A DNA stretch of 64,000 nucleotides from Abelmoschus esculentus. Lineage: Eukaryota; Streptophyta; Magnoliopsida; Malvales; Malvaceae. Positions 23,445-35,470 of the stretch are shown here, piece after piece (the stretch's first letter is position 1; every line of letters begins with the position of its first letter). The notes under the pieces were generated by a model. The model searched no databases, was not told the DNA's origin, and was given only the letters and a program-made list of their open reading frames with translations. Location: contig JAUCBN010000035.1 in the NCBI GenBank assembly GCA_035048815.1, positions 10,986,501-11,050,500 of the forward strand. The letters are read 5' to 3'. The position numbers and the translations under genes were made by a program.

Positions 23445-26400
23445 TGTAACCCCTCGACGCGGTCTAGATGTCACCCGACTCGAACGAACTACACGGGGAA
23501 TATCGAGGCTAATCCGAAGACTCACCCTGATAAACAACCCTAAAAATTAAATTTTTCCTTTTATCTTTTCTAAATGCTTTAATTAGATCCTACATGTTCA
23601 TGCAAGGACCGAAGTTCAACTGTAGCGGAGACTAAAGAGAAACGAGTCCTAAGTTAATCGAACAAATTTTAGGGACTTAATCGAATTAAGGGTATCAATA
23701 TTTAATTAAGTATATTTCATGCTTGCACGTAAATTTTTGATGTAAAATAATATGTACAAGTCATTTAATTGCATGCTCAAAGTTTAGGGACTATTTCCAG
23801 CCACCAAAGGTTTCATGACATTCTTTATATGCAAATTCACCTAAAAACACTTTAAGCACATATCATGGCATATTAGCTAGATGAAATTCAACCTAGTTAG
23901 CAACAATATATTCAACTCCAAAGAGTGTGCTTCAACATCAAAAATCTTATAAACACACGGAAGAAGCACCTTAATATTCTCAACATGATTTCTAGATGTA
24001 TTCCAACCTAAATAACATCATAGATTCAACTCATAAATAGTCATGCTTCATTATCAACAAACTCAAATTCACACATAGAGATATCAAGAATCAAACTTAA
24101 AAGTAACTATATTATAACTAAAGGAATATCAATGGAAAATTCAAGTCAAAGTCATAAAGTTAATATCAATATAGATAAACATCAAACATATATAAACATA
24201 TGACTACTACAAGTCTCATCAATATAACAATATTCTTAACATAGTAACTCATCCTCATTGCTCTCTCACTACCACTATTGTTATAAAGACATACTTGAGC
24301 TTTCACTTGACGGTTACCAAGATCCTTGATTCTCTTTGCAGCCTCAACTTTATTAACTCAACATTGCAAGGTAAATGAGAGGGTAAGTATAGCTTAGTGA
24401 GTGAATAAAAACAAGTATAAAAACACTTTGCAATGCAACCCATATTAAACCAATTTCATCAATTTAAAAACATGTCATGCTCTTTATAAAACAAAACACA
24501 CATGGCTAGCTATCAATGCCACTTTTAAAACTCAGTAAGTGTCATCAAACCAAGGCTAACAACGCCATCATTAAATTTTAGTAAAAAACATTTTGTAATC
24601 ACATGTTTTAAAAGCTAAAACACAAGTCTTACATGCTACTCACATAGAAATGCTTACACGTGCATCTCAATGCACAAAGCTCAAGTCTTACATGCTAACA
24701 ACATAGCAATGCTCAAATCACATGAATACAATGCATAAAACCTCGCATGCATAATACCATATGCAATCAAGTGAAAACCATGACACTTACCTTTGAAAAG
24801 TAAAAACATATATTGATGCTAATGATCTGATTTATACTACTCCAAATCGTTAGGATAAACGGGCAATCGCATGTTAGTGTCACTCCTAGAGCATGCACAT
24901 ATTGATACCACTCTCAACATGAATTATCTCACCTTGGTGTCCGGTGGCAGTACCAATCCTATCAACCTGGATGTGACAGTACCACTCACATCACATAGCA
25001 CTAGACTAAAAGCCAAAATGCAACACACAAAGAATTTAAACACATACGACTTTTGAATATTTATAGTTCACTCTAGACCCTATTGATCGATCAACTTATC
25101 CCATAGGTTCATCATTTAAATATCCAATATATTATCAAAATCAATGCTCAAGACTCAAATCACATGTATCCCACCTTTTACGCATCACTTGTAAAAACCG
25201 ATAAATTCACTTTTATCTTATTTTTCAAAATAAAACCGTGGGAACATCGAATGAATATAAAATCTCTTTAAAAATAGTCTCATGAGTATTTATATACATG
25301 CATAATCACATATGCACAACACAATAAGAGCATAACAAATAACGTTGTAAAAACAAGGCATAATATGAGAACTTTTAAGAAAGCAATACTTTTAACTTAC
25401 TTCTGAGTATAGGGAGGTTTTTCACACTTTCCCTACACTCCCAAAACTCTGTAAACACATTTAAAACCATTTCAAATTGGCAACTCTCATAATTTACTCA
25501 CTGATTTATCGAAACTTGATCGACAAGTCACCTGAAAACGTGATTCAGTTTTCCAAACTCTTTCAAATTTGTTCCTCCACCTCTTGACCTAATTCAAGCA
25601 TCAAAAAAAGAGTTTTTAGTGCATTATAACACACCCAAACATCCCTCAAGTTGGACCAAAATATGGCAGTCCCTAAAAATACTATAAAACTTAACCGAAA
25701 CTCACCGAAAACCTCTCCAAACACCCTATACCTTAGGCCTGAGATTAGATACTTAAAAGACATCTTAATTACATATAAACACTTCAAGATTCATTTATTT
25801 AAGCATCAAAAAAGCCATGGGAAACCCTTGAATGAAAATCAAGAAAATAATGGAATTTTTATCAAGAAAATCGATTTTATTAATTCAAGACTTTAAAGAT
25901 TGTTTTAATAATCCAAGAACTTAGGAAATTAATTAAAGAAATTTAGGTTTCAGAGTTTTGAATGACTCTCACCTCCAAAATTTATCCCACCCCTTCCAAG
26001 GTTTAAAAACTAGAAAACCCGTAGAAAAACGACGAGATTTTGATAAAGAAAAATATAAAGAATTCATCAAATAAATTTTTATCAAAAATATTAGTTTTTA
26101 ACTTTGAAAAGATGATGGAGAATATGTATTGTGAAGTAAGAAACCAAAATTTTGGAGAAGGGTTTAAAGCTTGATACCAAAATAGAGTTTTTCAAGTAAA
26201 ACCGAAGAAGAAAATTATAAAGAATTAACCAAATGGATTTTTATTGAAAAGATTGATATTTACCTTTTAAAATTTAATGGAATGTATGCCAAGAAGATAA
26301 ATAGTCGTAATTTTAAAAATATGTTTAGGTTTATGACATAAAAATAGGTTTTTAGGATTAATATTAAGTTATTTGGGCTATTAATTAAAATTATGGATTA

Positions 26401-26744
26401 TGGGTTATTAAAATAGAACCTTGGAAGGCTTAGATCAACTAGGATTAGGATTAGATCAAATCCCCTTAAAGATTCAAAGTTTTGACTTAATTTATGAAAT
26501 TGTCCTCGAGTTTTCAACTTTTATAAATAGTCACTAATTTCAAAATCGTAGGGATTCAAGGGTCAATTTTCAAAATTGATTTGACCTAAGTCAAATATAT
26601 ATTAAATAATGATTTTAGGATATTTTTCCATAATTTATTTTGATTAAAAATCAATTTTTAAATATTTAATCTTGAACTAAGCTAAACCAACAAAACCAGT
26701 CCACTAGACCTCTAAACTTTTAGGCCCAAATTTGGGGCGTTACA
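23445..26744 (-). repeat. 3' LTR of Gypsy element D
   Basis: About 3.3 kb bounded by TG...CA on the minus strand, with inverted ends TGTAAC/GTTACA. No partner LTR was found in the window, so the identification rests on the termini and the adjoining polypurine-like tract. Confidence 0.7.
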
Positions 26745-27693
26745 ACTCTCACCCACTTAAGAAATTTCATCCTTGAAATTTTCACCGTGGAAAGAGGTTA
26801 GGAAATTATTTATCACAACTCCCTCTCACTCCCATGTGACATTCCAAACACCAAGATACCACTTAAAACACTCCGACCCACATGAGGATTTACCACAAAG
26901 GACCTTTTTTACCAAAACCAAAATCTCAACATACATATCATAAAGAAAAGATTCAGTCTCATCCTTACATCACCTGTCATCACAACCTTCAATGATTCAT
27001 AGAACATCGGCACACAAAAACACAATGGTTTGTCTCGACACTCCTTGCACCCTCAAGCAAAAAGCAAAAACCAATTTTGTTTTCTCAACTGCCTAAACTC
27101 TCCTTACTCAAGGTTGGCAACCAACTCTCCACAAACTAAAACAACTTCCCACTTCCACTAATAAGCTTAACTTTCTTAAACATATTCAAAAATACAAGGC
27201 AAGAATAAAAACTTTCCATCGAGTCTCACTCACCACTATAACACATAACAACTTCCACCAACAAAAACCTTAAACAATACCACTCGATCATAAAACTTCT
27301 AAAGACGGCTATAAGCAACTCTACCAATGACAATATCCTTACCAAGAACCAAAGGATTCATGTCGCAATACCTTAACACACTTTTCCAGACCTAGATAAC
27401 TCACTTATATCGATTACATTCCTGTTAACGAGAGAAGACCTAAAACTTAACCAGAAACTTAACATCTGTCTCAAAAACCTTAACACATTAAAGCTTACTT
27501 CTCAATAGTTCCAACCGTTCTCAAAGGAAATACTCTCTTAACTGCCGAGAACCCACGTCACAAAACTTACAGAGATTGGTTCACACACCTTTACTCTAAC
27601 ACCTTTCACGATAATAACATTCTCAAAGATTTCTGCCTCTCAAGTTCAACTTACCAACAAAACAACCATTCACTTTCAACTCAACCACATCCA

Positions 27694-29144
27694 TGTAATA
27701 CCCAAAAATTATTCCAAATTTTAAAAGTCTAATTTTGAAATCTTAATTAAAAATTCAAATTTTTAGATTCCTAATTTCTGTAACCCTATTTTTTTTAGAT
27801 TTTAAATTGATTTTCTAAATTTAAGAGAAAAATTTTGTGATAAGATTATAAAGTTTTAAAAGTTTTAAATGTGAATTTAAAGATTAAAAGTTAGAGTGAT
27901 TTGATGACTTTTGGATAAATAATTTGCTTTTAAACTGAATTATATTTTTACTGAGATTAATTATTTTTTTATTAAATAGTTTATATATAATCAATCTTTT
28001 TATTAAAAATATTATTTTATTCTAATTATTTTTTTTATCAAAACTCTTTATTTAATATTATATATTATATAAAGTACTATATAAAGAAAATAAATCTCAT
28101 TGAAATTATAGAATCTTATTTTTTTTTTATTATTATGTTTATCTAATAAAATTTTAATTCTAATTGGAATCAATTATTTATTTTTCTGTAAATACATATT
28201 ATGATCTAAGAGAAAACCATACATTATTTTCTTTCATCAAGATTCTTTGATGCCTATGTTTTTATTCTTCATTTCTTTTCGAGTTTAAAATCATTTTATT
28301 TAGTAATTTGAGTCGCTTTGGTTAAAGTGTGTTCTCTTACTAGTGCTACATTTGTTTTGTTTTATATATTTTTTGTTATGTTCTATGATTATCTGTTTAC
28401 TGTGATATTGTGATATTGAATATACTATCTGCTACCGAGATCATGAGTTATCCTGTGAGACTGTGATCAAATTATATGAATTGTGTGCTTCGCATTCTAT
28501 ACGAATACATGTAATGAGACTTCTAAGAATTGTGATATTGATTGCATAGCATGTGCATGGATGGGATTGTACGGAGGAAGATGGTTTTACCATACAGAGT
28601 TTTGGTGAAATAAGGGGTGAGGGGTTCTGGGGAACTACCTCCACAGCGATCGGTTGGTTTAGTCACCACTATATTTGGCGTTCGGAGTATGGGACTGCTT
28701 TCTTTTTGAAATTGCATACATCATTCTCTGTGTTTATTTACTACGGAAAGATATATATTTTTTTGTGATTGTGAACTGAGTGACATTGTGATGTTTGACT
28801 GCACTTTAGAGACACACTAGGCTTTATAGCTCATTCTCTTAGTTTTTTGTTCCAGATATCTGGCCCTAGGAGTTGGTACTCGGAGATCTCTTGGATATGG
28901 TTTTATTACTATTTTTAATACGATTATTTATAGACATTTTGGGATTATTAGGGATTGAGATGTATTTAAACCTCATTCATTAAACCAGTTATTCAAACTT
29001 ATTAATTTTAAATAAGAATATTTACTTTTTAACCGTTTGGTTAAATTTGGTTTTAAATCACTTTTTGCAATTACTTGACATGAAAGTTTTAAAAACAACA
29101 GTTTTAACCTATCGTGCTCCTTAAGTTTAAATTAAGGGGTTACA
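27694..29144 (+). repeat. 5' LTR of element E
   Basis: 1451 bp; it carries about 55 bp near its start that the other LTR lacks. A TATA-like TGTAAATACATA lies near 28187. An ORF at 28553-28768 is conserved in the other LTR merely because the LTRs are copies. Confidence 0.93.
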
Positions 29145-29787
29145 TTTTTTTTTGTATTTGAACTCGGACTGTGAGGCACATTACAAGTGTTTTTAGAAAA
29201 ATTTTGAAAAACATGCATGCATTAAATATTTTTGGGATATGAGATATTTTTGAAAAAAAAAATATGTATTCATGTGTTTTAAATCCGAGACTCCATTACC
29301 AAATCTTACTTTAGGTTTGTTATTTTTTTACATACTACTTTATGTTATCATCTTTAGTAGATAGATTATTATGTCACCTTACATGAGTTTTTGATTTGTT
29401 TATGTTTTATATATCTTTAGATTTAGAAAGATAGTGTACTCGTTAGTTAGTGACTACTACTCATAATATAGAATTTCTTTTCCTTTCAACCTTGAAAATT
29501 ATCCTTTTGAACCATGTGAATCCTTGAGCCATGTTCTTTTAGTAACCTTTATAAGTCATAACTCAAGTTCTGATCAAGGACACAAACCTTAGTTATCGAG
29601 CAAAATATTGTGATTGTACCCATTCCTATGAATTTAAGATTGAATTATATTTGAGAACTCCTCGTTGTAATTTGTTACCTGAACCCAAATACTCTTTTAA
29701 GTTTTCTCTGAACATCCGTGAGTTTGAAAAGCTACCGCTAAGTCTGGAAAATTTCGAGGAAAAAATTTATTTTAAGGGTGGAAGAGT
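29145..29787 (+). other. Interior of element E
   Basis: This holds the residual internal region between the two LTRs. It contains no clear primer-binding site directly after the LTR and no recognisable protein except a possible polyprotein tail next to the polypurine tract. Confidence 0.7.
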
Positions 29788-31183
29788 TGTAATACCTAAT
29801 TTTTAGATTCCTAATTTCTGAAACCCCTATTTTTTGAGATTTTAAATTGATTTTCTAAATTTAAGACAAAATTTTTGAAATAAGATTATAAAGTTTTGAA
29901 AGTCTTAAATGTGAACTTAAAGATTAAAAGTTAAAGTGATTTGATGACTTTTGGATAACTAATTTGCTTTTAAATTGAATTCTATTTTTACAGAGATTAA
30001 TTATTTTTTATTAAATAGTTTATCTATAATCAATCTTTTTATTAAAAATATTATTTTATTCTAATTATTGTTTTATCAAAACTCTTTATTTAATATTATA
30101 TATTATATAAAGTACTATATAAAGAAAAGATATCTCATTGAAATTATAGAATCTTATTTTTATATTATTATATTTATCTAATAGAATTTTAATTCTAATT
30201 GAAATCAATTATTTATTTCTCTATAAATACATATTATGATCTAAGAAAAAACCCTATATTATTTTCTTTCATCAAGATTCTTTGATGCCTATGATTTTAT
30301 TCTTTATTTTTGTTCGAGTTCAAAACTATGTTATTTAGTAATTTGAGTCGCTTTGGTTAAGGTGTGTTCTCTTACTGGTGCTACATTTGTTTTGTTTTAT
30401 ATATTTTTTTGTTGTGTTCTGGGATTATCTGTTTACTGTGATATTGTGATATTAAACATACTATGTGCTTTTGAGATCATGAGTTATCCTGTGAGACTGT
30501 AATCAAATTATATGAACTGTGTGCTTCGTATTCTATACGAATATCTATGATGAGACTTTTGATAACTGTGACATTGATTGCATAGCATGTGCATGGGTGG
30601 GATTGTACGGAGAAAGGTGTTTTTACCACACAGCGTTTTGGTGAAATAAGGGGTGAGGGGTTCTGGGGAACTACCTCAACATCGATCTGTTGGTTTAGCC
30701 ACCACTATATTTGGCGTTCAGAGTATGGGACTGCTTTCTCTGTGACATTTCATACATCATTCTCTGTGTTTATTTACTGCGGAAAGATATATACTTTATC
30801 TGTGATTGTGAACTGAGTGGCGTGATGTTTGATTGCACTTTAGAGACACACTGGGCTTTATAGCTCATTCTTTTAGTATTTTTTTCCAGATATCTGACCC
30901 TAGGAGTTGGTACTTGGAGATCTCTCTCGGATATGGTTTTATTACTATTTTTAGTACGATTATTTATAGATATTTTGGGATTATTATGGATTGGGATGTA
31001 TTTAAACCTCATGCATAAAACCAGTTATTCAAACTTGTTAATTTGAAATAAGAATATTTACTTTTTAACCGTTTGGTTTACAAATTTGGTTTTAAATAAC
31101 TTTTTGCGATTACTTGACATGAATGATTTAAAAAAAACAGTTTTAACCTATCGTACTCCTTAAGTTAAAATTAAGGGGTTACA
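29788..31183 (+). repeat. 3' LTR of element E
   Basis: 1396 bp, near-copy of the 5' LTR with scattered substitutions and small indels; preceded by AAGGGTGGAAGAGT and followed by the ATCCA target duplication. Confidence 0.93.
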
Positions 31184-31849
31184 ATCCAAAACAAGTCCAC
31201 TTAACACCAACGCTTTTAAACTTCTGCCACAACTTCTTACTTCCATATGCATAGCAAAAGATTAACACAAATTTTGATTAAGATACCATTCTAACTTATA
31301 ACATCATACAACACAACCATGTGTCACATAGACATAAAAGACAACCAACACCACAGCTAAAACCCATCAACAGAACCTCAATTATGCCCTGCACACGCGG
31401 CTCCACCAAATATTCAATAGCAACTTACCTTAGAACATCTTATCCATGAAAAGTCTCACCTATAACTCTATCACTAAACCAACATACTTCGATAAAATTA
31501 ACCATGCCAACACTTCTCTTGACTTCACAATACTTTTAACTTACGCCACTAAACCGAAACGTGTCGAGAAATAACCCTTAAGCAACCCAAGTCACACTAA
31601 GCAACTCAGATCAATCCATCATACAACACAAGGGACTTCTATCCTTTTTATGATTGTACACAACATCATCCTTATCCAAAAGACAGAGCTTCATCTAAAG
31701 ACTAGCTCATTAAAACCATCTCGGCAACGTATCGTTAACAACTAGAGTGCACAACACACAACCTTTTCCAAAAATAACTTCTTGAGGGGAACTTCACATA
31801 ACACGGAACCAAAGTCAACAAATCCTCTTCTCACTTAGACTCTTCTAAG

Positions 31850-32140
31850 CTTAAACTTGTGCCATCTTTAACCTAACCAAGCTTAATGTTACTCTTCCGT
31901 CCACTTAAATTTAACATCCTTTTTAGTGTTAGGCAACAACCACACAGAAGAAAGCTCAACAACATAAACCTTCGTAACACTTCTTGACGATAAAACAAGC
32001 TCAAAAGATTGTATGACCAATAATGGTTATAAACTACCCAACGTTCCTTATCACACCACTTCTCCATACAGAGATATCCAAGGATTACATCCAAAAACTC
32101 TACAACAACCTGATCATACCCAAGCATCATCTAACACAAC
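31850..32140 (-). pseudogene. Gypsy reverse transcriptase/RNase H remnant of element D
   Basis: Minus-strand reading gives QVVVEFLDV at about 32115-32085, resembling the start of Gypsy reverse transcriptase (VVxEFxDVFPEEL). About 200 bp later KKDVKFKWTEE occurs at about 31930-31895, which in intact elements lies at the reverse transcriptase-RNase H junction. The spacing is far shorter than in an intact element, so most of the reverse transcriptase has been deleted, and stops are frequent. The match is short, so confidence is moderate. Confidence 0.55.
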
Positions 32141-33538
32141 TATTTATGAACACAGCATGCAGAAGCTAAGCCAAACGACCCAACTACTACCTCTCAAGGT
32201 CCACACAAGTTCGTTATGCATCCTTCATCATCTCAACTCTTTTTCTAAAATATTTATTTCTTTACCAAAAACCTAACTAGTGCTTTCTAAAACAAAACAT
32301 AAGATCAGCTACGCCCTTGACCTAAATACTTTCAGAACCATACCAAATAAAAAATACTAAGTATTACTTCCACCAAACACAACGATAACATAATACCTCT
32401 TACACAAACTAAACTTTCGCCGAATAAACCTTACGAAACTCAACCTTTTGCTTCACCAACATCAAACTCATGGCACTCATCTTGTGTTCAACCATCCATA
32501 GCTCTAAACCCAACTAACTAATCCTTATCTAAGATTACTTCCCAACCAGAATAGTAACTCGACCTACTACACAATATGCTCATAACCTACAAGAGTATCT
32601 TCCAACCACCTTTATAAACCTATAACTTTTCTTTAAAGAACTGAACTCAACACAACTTCTTTTTTTAAGAGGGAAACGTTTTCAAATATGGACAATGTAT
32701 GCATGAGTCCTGTATGTCAACCTAGATGCCTATGCAAGTGCATGCAAATGTAATCTAATGTTATGTTCAAGAATACTTGCATGTCCTAAGATGTCTAATG
32801 TATATGCATATAAGTGATCTTATACTATGCATGATTGTTGTCCATACTCACAAACAACATCCTCAACTCTGGAACTTTAACTTTCTACCTCTTCAACGTT
32901 CCAAACCATAGAAACTTAGCAATCAAGAGTACAACATTACACCATAATCTGAACATTTTAATACGTTTAATTCACCTTGCACACAAAGCACTTTGAAACT
33001 TACAAAGGCACTCAAGTGATGTAGTAGTCTCTTACTACTCACCAACACACCAGATTGTCAGATTAAACTGATTCAAAACCAGTTTAAACTTAAACACGAT
33101 TGAGGACCCAGTCAACTCAAGATCGGATATCACAAAACCACAACGTAAACCTTTTTACATTTTCTAATCTCCACAACTCCTCTATTACCAAGTTTTAACT
33201 TTCTTTTTTGTCCCATATTAAGCACAATAAAATAGAAAAACAATTTCAATATAAAAAAACATTTTGCAAAACTTGTGAGGCCAGCGCGAAGCAAGTTCCA
33301 AGTAGCTCAAGTACAATACAAAATAATTTCCTAGTAGTAGTTAGAGCAATGAGTATCCCAAAATAAATCCCAAAAATATATCCTTAATCATTACATAGAA
33401 TAATCATCAACTATGATTAGCATCAAGAACATATAATCATGCAACAAGTGTATTTTCCACAACCTGTATTAAGCATCATATAAAATCACCTCAAAGTTTC
33501 ATGCATTAACCAATGCAAATATAAACTAGTTTCCATTA

Positions 33539-33640
33539 GGAAAGAGCCGTTGAACATGAAATTAAGAACCGTTATCGAAACAACTTGTAGGTCTATCGAT
33601 ACGCTTCTACTACCCGTATTAAAACGGTTGTTGCCTGTTT
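33539..33640 (+). repeat. 101-bp direct repeat, right copy
   Basis: Partner of 23342-23443; here it continues into further family X sequence (CAATACGGCTCTTAGCC), showing this side is the uninterrupted version. Confidence 0.9.
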
Positions 33641-34250
33641 CAATACGGCTCTTAGCCATTTGGGATTTTTATAAAGCCTTGGAGGTGTATTAAAATACCT
33701 AAAATTGGTATCGAAACTGCTTGTGTTTTGTATATCAAAACCAAAATTCATAGTGACAAATTGTATCAAAGCGATCTAATACCGTATCGAAATGCCATTG
33801 TATTTTTGCCTTTATAAAGCTCAACTATATCTAAACACCAATGGGATATATAAAAACACCTGGGTTAAAAATTATTCTTTGGATTCTTTAAAAAATTTTG
33901 AACACCTTCAAAATCAATCAAAAACTTCTTAAATACTTTTTTCAAGTTGTTTGGACCAAAAAAACACTTTTCAAATCTTTTTAAATTAGTCTAAAACTAT
34001 TTTTCAATTTATTATATCAAAACATATATTTCTAAAGAGTCACATGTTGGAGCTTCGTTCTTCGTTTTTTTATGCTTTTAGGTCACAAATCTTCCCTGTT
34101 GGTGTATAATTTTGTTGTATAACTCTTTCTTGTAGTGAAAGATGTGTGAGAGTCATTTAAATCTCTTGAGAATGAGAGAGATTGGAGATTTGTGGGAGTT
34201 TTTATTTTTTTTGTTAGCTCAAGAATAATATACTACTTAACTTCTAAGGA
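33641..34250 (+). repeat. Repeat family X, first copy, right part
   Basis: Continues the palindrome-bearing repeat: GGTATCGAAAC, CCGTATCGAAATG, then a run with ACCTTCAAAATCAATC and TTATATCAAAACATAT that resembles 40290-40400 in the second copy. No coding sequence is seen. Confidence 0.5.
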
Positions 34251-35100
34251 TTATTACAGCTCATAAAATTAGGTTTTGGTGCATGTTTTTTATGTTTATG
34301 GTTTGTATGAGCTTAATTTAATTTTTAATGACGACTTATGAAATTGGATTTATAAATATTTAAAAACAGTAGCAATTTACCTAATAAGTTCATTATATCT
34401 TGTAAGGGAGATTTATGGCTTAATCGATACAACTTGAGGCAGCGCAGTATAATTTTGATGTCATCTTGTGAGATGTGTAAAAGTAGTCAATCTCATACAA
34501 CCCATCAAGTTATTTTTTCTTATTCATATAAGTAAAAGATAAGTTACTAACCGCAACCAGATTACTCAGCTTGTTGGCATGTTGGATGTAGTTGTTCATA
34601 TAACTTAAAGTACACATGCCCTTATATAAGTGTCTAAACACTGACTCTAAGACATTGATTCTTTTATCATAATGCACAAGACAATATATGCTCTCTGAGT
34701 ATCTATATATCTCACCAAGGGATAAAGACACCATATCAAACTATTATAAATGCCTTATGGCATAATTCTATCTATTATAGTTATTAGTTCATGTCTTTTT
34801 AGATTATTTAAAATATTCATTAATTCATCTCATTGTTCAAGGCATCTCGACTATATAAACGTCCCTTCAGTATATAGGAAGGACCATAAATATCAGACGA
34901 CATCAATCAATCCACTAAAGATCCTTATAGTTTACTATCATAAAGAATTCACCTGATAATTACCAAGTTATTAGCATATTAATTCATATGTGGGGATTAA
35001 ATCTTAATTTTTTAATTTTAAAATTCATTTAATACCTTAAAAGGCTCATTAGGTCCTCCACCTTGAATTATAGACCCTCCAAATTCAAAATCAAATTTTT
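34251..35100. other. Unclassified A+T-rich stretch
   Basis: No intact gene is seen. Short ORFs at 34510-34734 (minus) and 34750-34956 (plus) have no recognisable family and are probably chance or eroded retroelement DNA. Confidence 0.35.
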
Positions 35101-35470
35101 TGGATAGATTGTTCATCAAGTATCGATACTCTAATATGGGTATCAATATAGCTCTTTAGGATTCTAGTAATCCTCTTTGAGTATCGATACCTAAATTATA
35201 TTCAAAATATTTTAGTCAAGCCTAGTACTGGTATGTCTATATAGCATATTGATTTGCATTATCGATACAAATAATCCCATACTGATTTCTATTAGTATCG
35301 GTACACCACTTTTGTGTAACAGTACACTAAAGCCTTCCCTAGGCAATGAAATAGTGATACTGATATGCCCCTGGTATATCGGTACGTCAAAGTTCTACTA
35401 GAATTCACTTTCAATAGAAGTACCAATATACGATCAGACCATATCGATACACCCTTTGTAGCAATTTTTT
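35101..35470. repeat. Palindrome cluster, repeat family X
   Basis: Eight or more degenerate palindromes: AGTATCGATACTC, GAGTATCGATACC, TAGTACTGGTATG, TTATCGATACA, TAGTATCGGTACAC, GGTATATCGGTACG and CATATCGATACACC, spaced 20-60 bp apart. Confidence 0.6.

Larger units (their letters stand above)
27694..31183 (+). mobile_element. LTR retrotransposon E with nearly empty interior, nested in D
   Basis: Two highly similar LTRs (27694-29144 and 29788-31183) start TGTAATACC and end TTAAGGGGTTACA. They are flanked by a perfect ATCCA target duplication (27689-27693 and 31184-31188). The interior is only 643 bp and ends in a Del/Tekay-like tail (AATTTCGAGGAAAAAATTTA, then the polypurine tract AAGGGTGGAAGAGT), giving plus orientation. 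No gag or polymerase is encoded, so it must have relied on proteins from a full-length relative, or it lost its interior later. Confidence 0.93.
23445..33538 (-). mobile_element. Gypsy retrotransposon D, 5'-truncated, split by element E
   Basis: On the minus strand a long LTR (26744-23445) opens TGTAACGCCCCAAATTTGGG and closes GGGGTTACA. Just upstream of it the internal sequence reads AATTTCAAGGATGAAATTTC followed by the polypurine-like GTGGGTGAGAGT, as in Del/Tekay-type chromoviruses. Decayed Gypsy polymerase lies at 31850-32140. Internal DNA continues on both sides of element E (26745-27693 and 31184-33538). No matching 5' LTR is seen on the right, where the element stops against repeat X. 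The right boundary is approximate. Confidence 0.75.

Noticed and set aside
28553..28768. ORF with MHGWDCTEEDGF, also present at 30589-30816
   Set aside because: Both copies lie at the same place in the two LTRs of element E, so conservation is due to LTR duplication, not to a gene.
31873..32130. 85-residue minus-strand ORF as a possible host gene
   Set aside because: Its start resembles Gypsy reverse transcriptase and the downstream frame gives a KDVKFKWTEE motif, so it is part of retrotransposon D.
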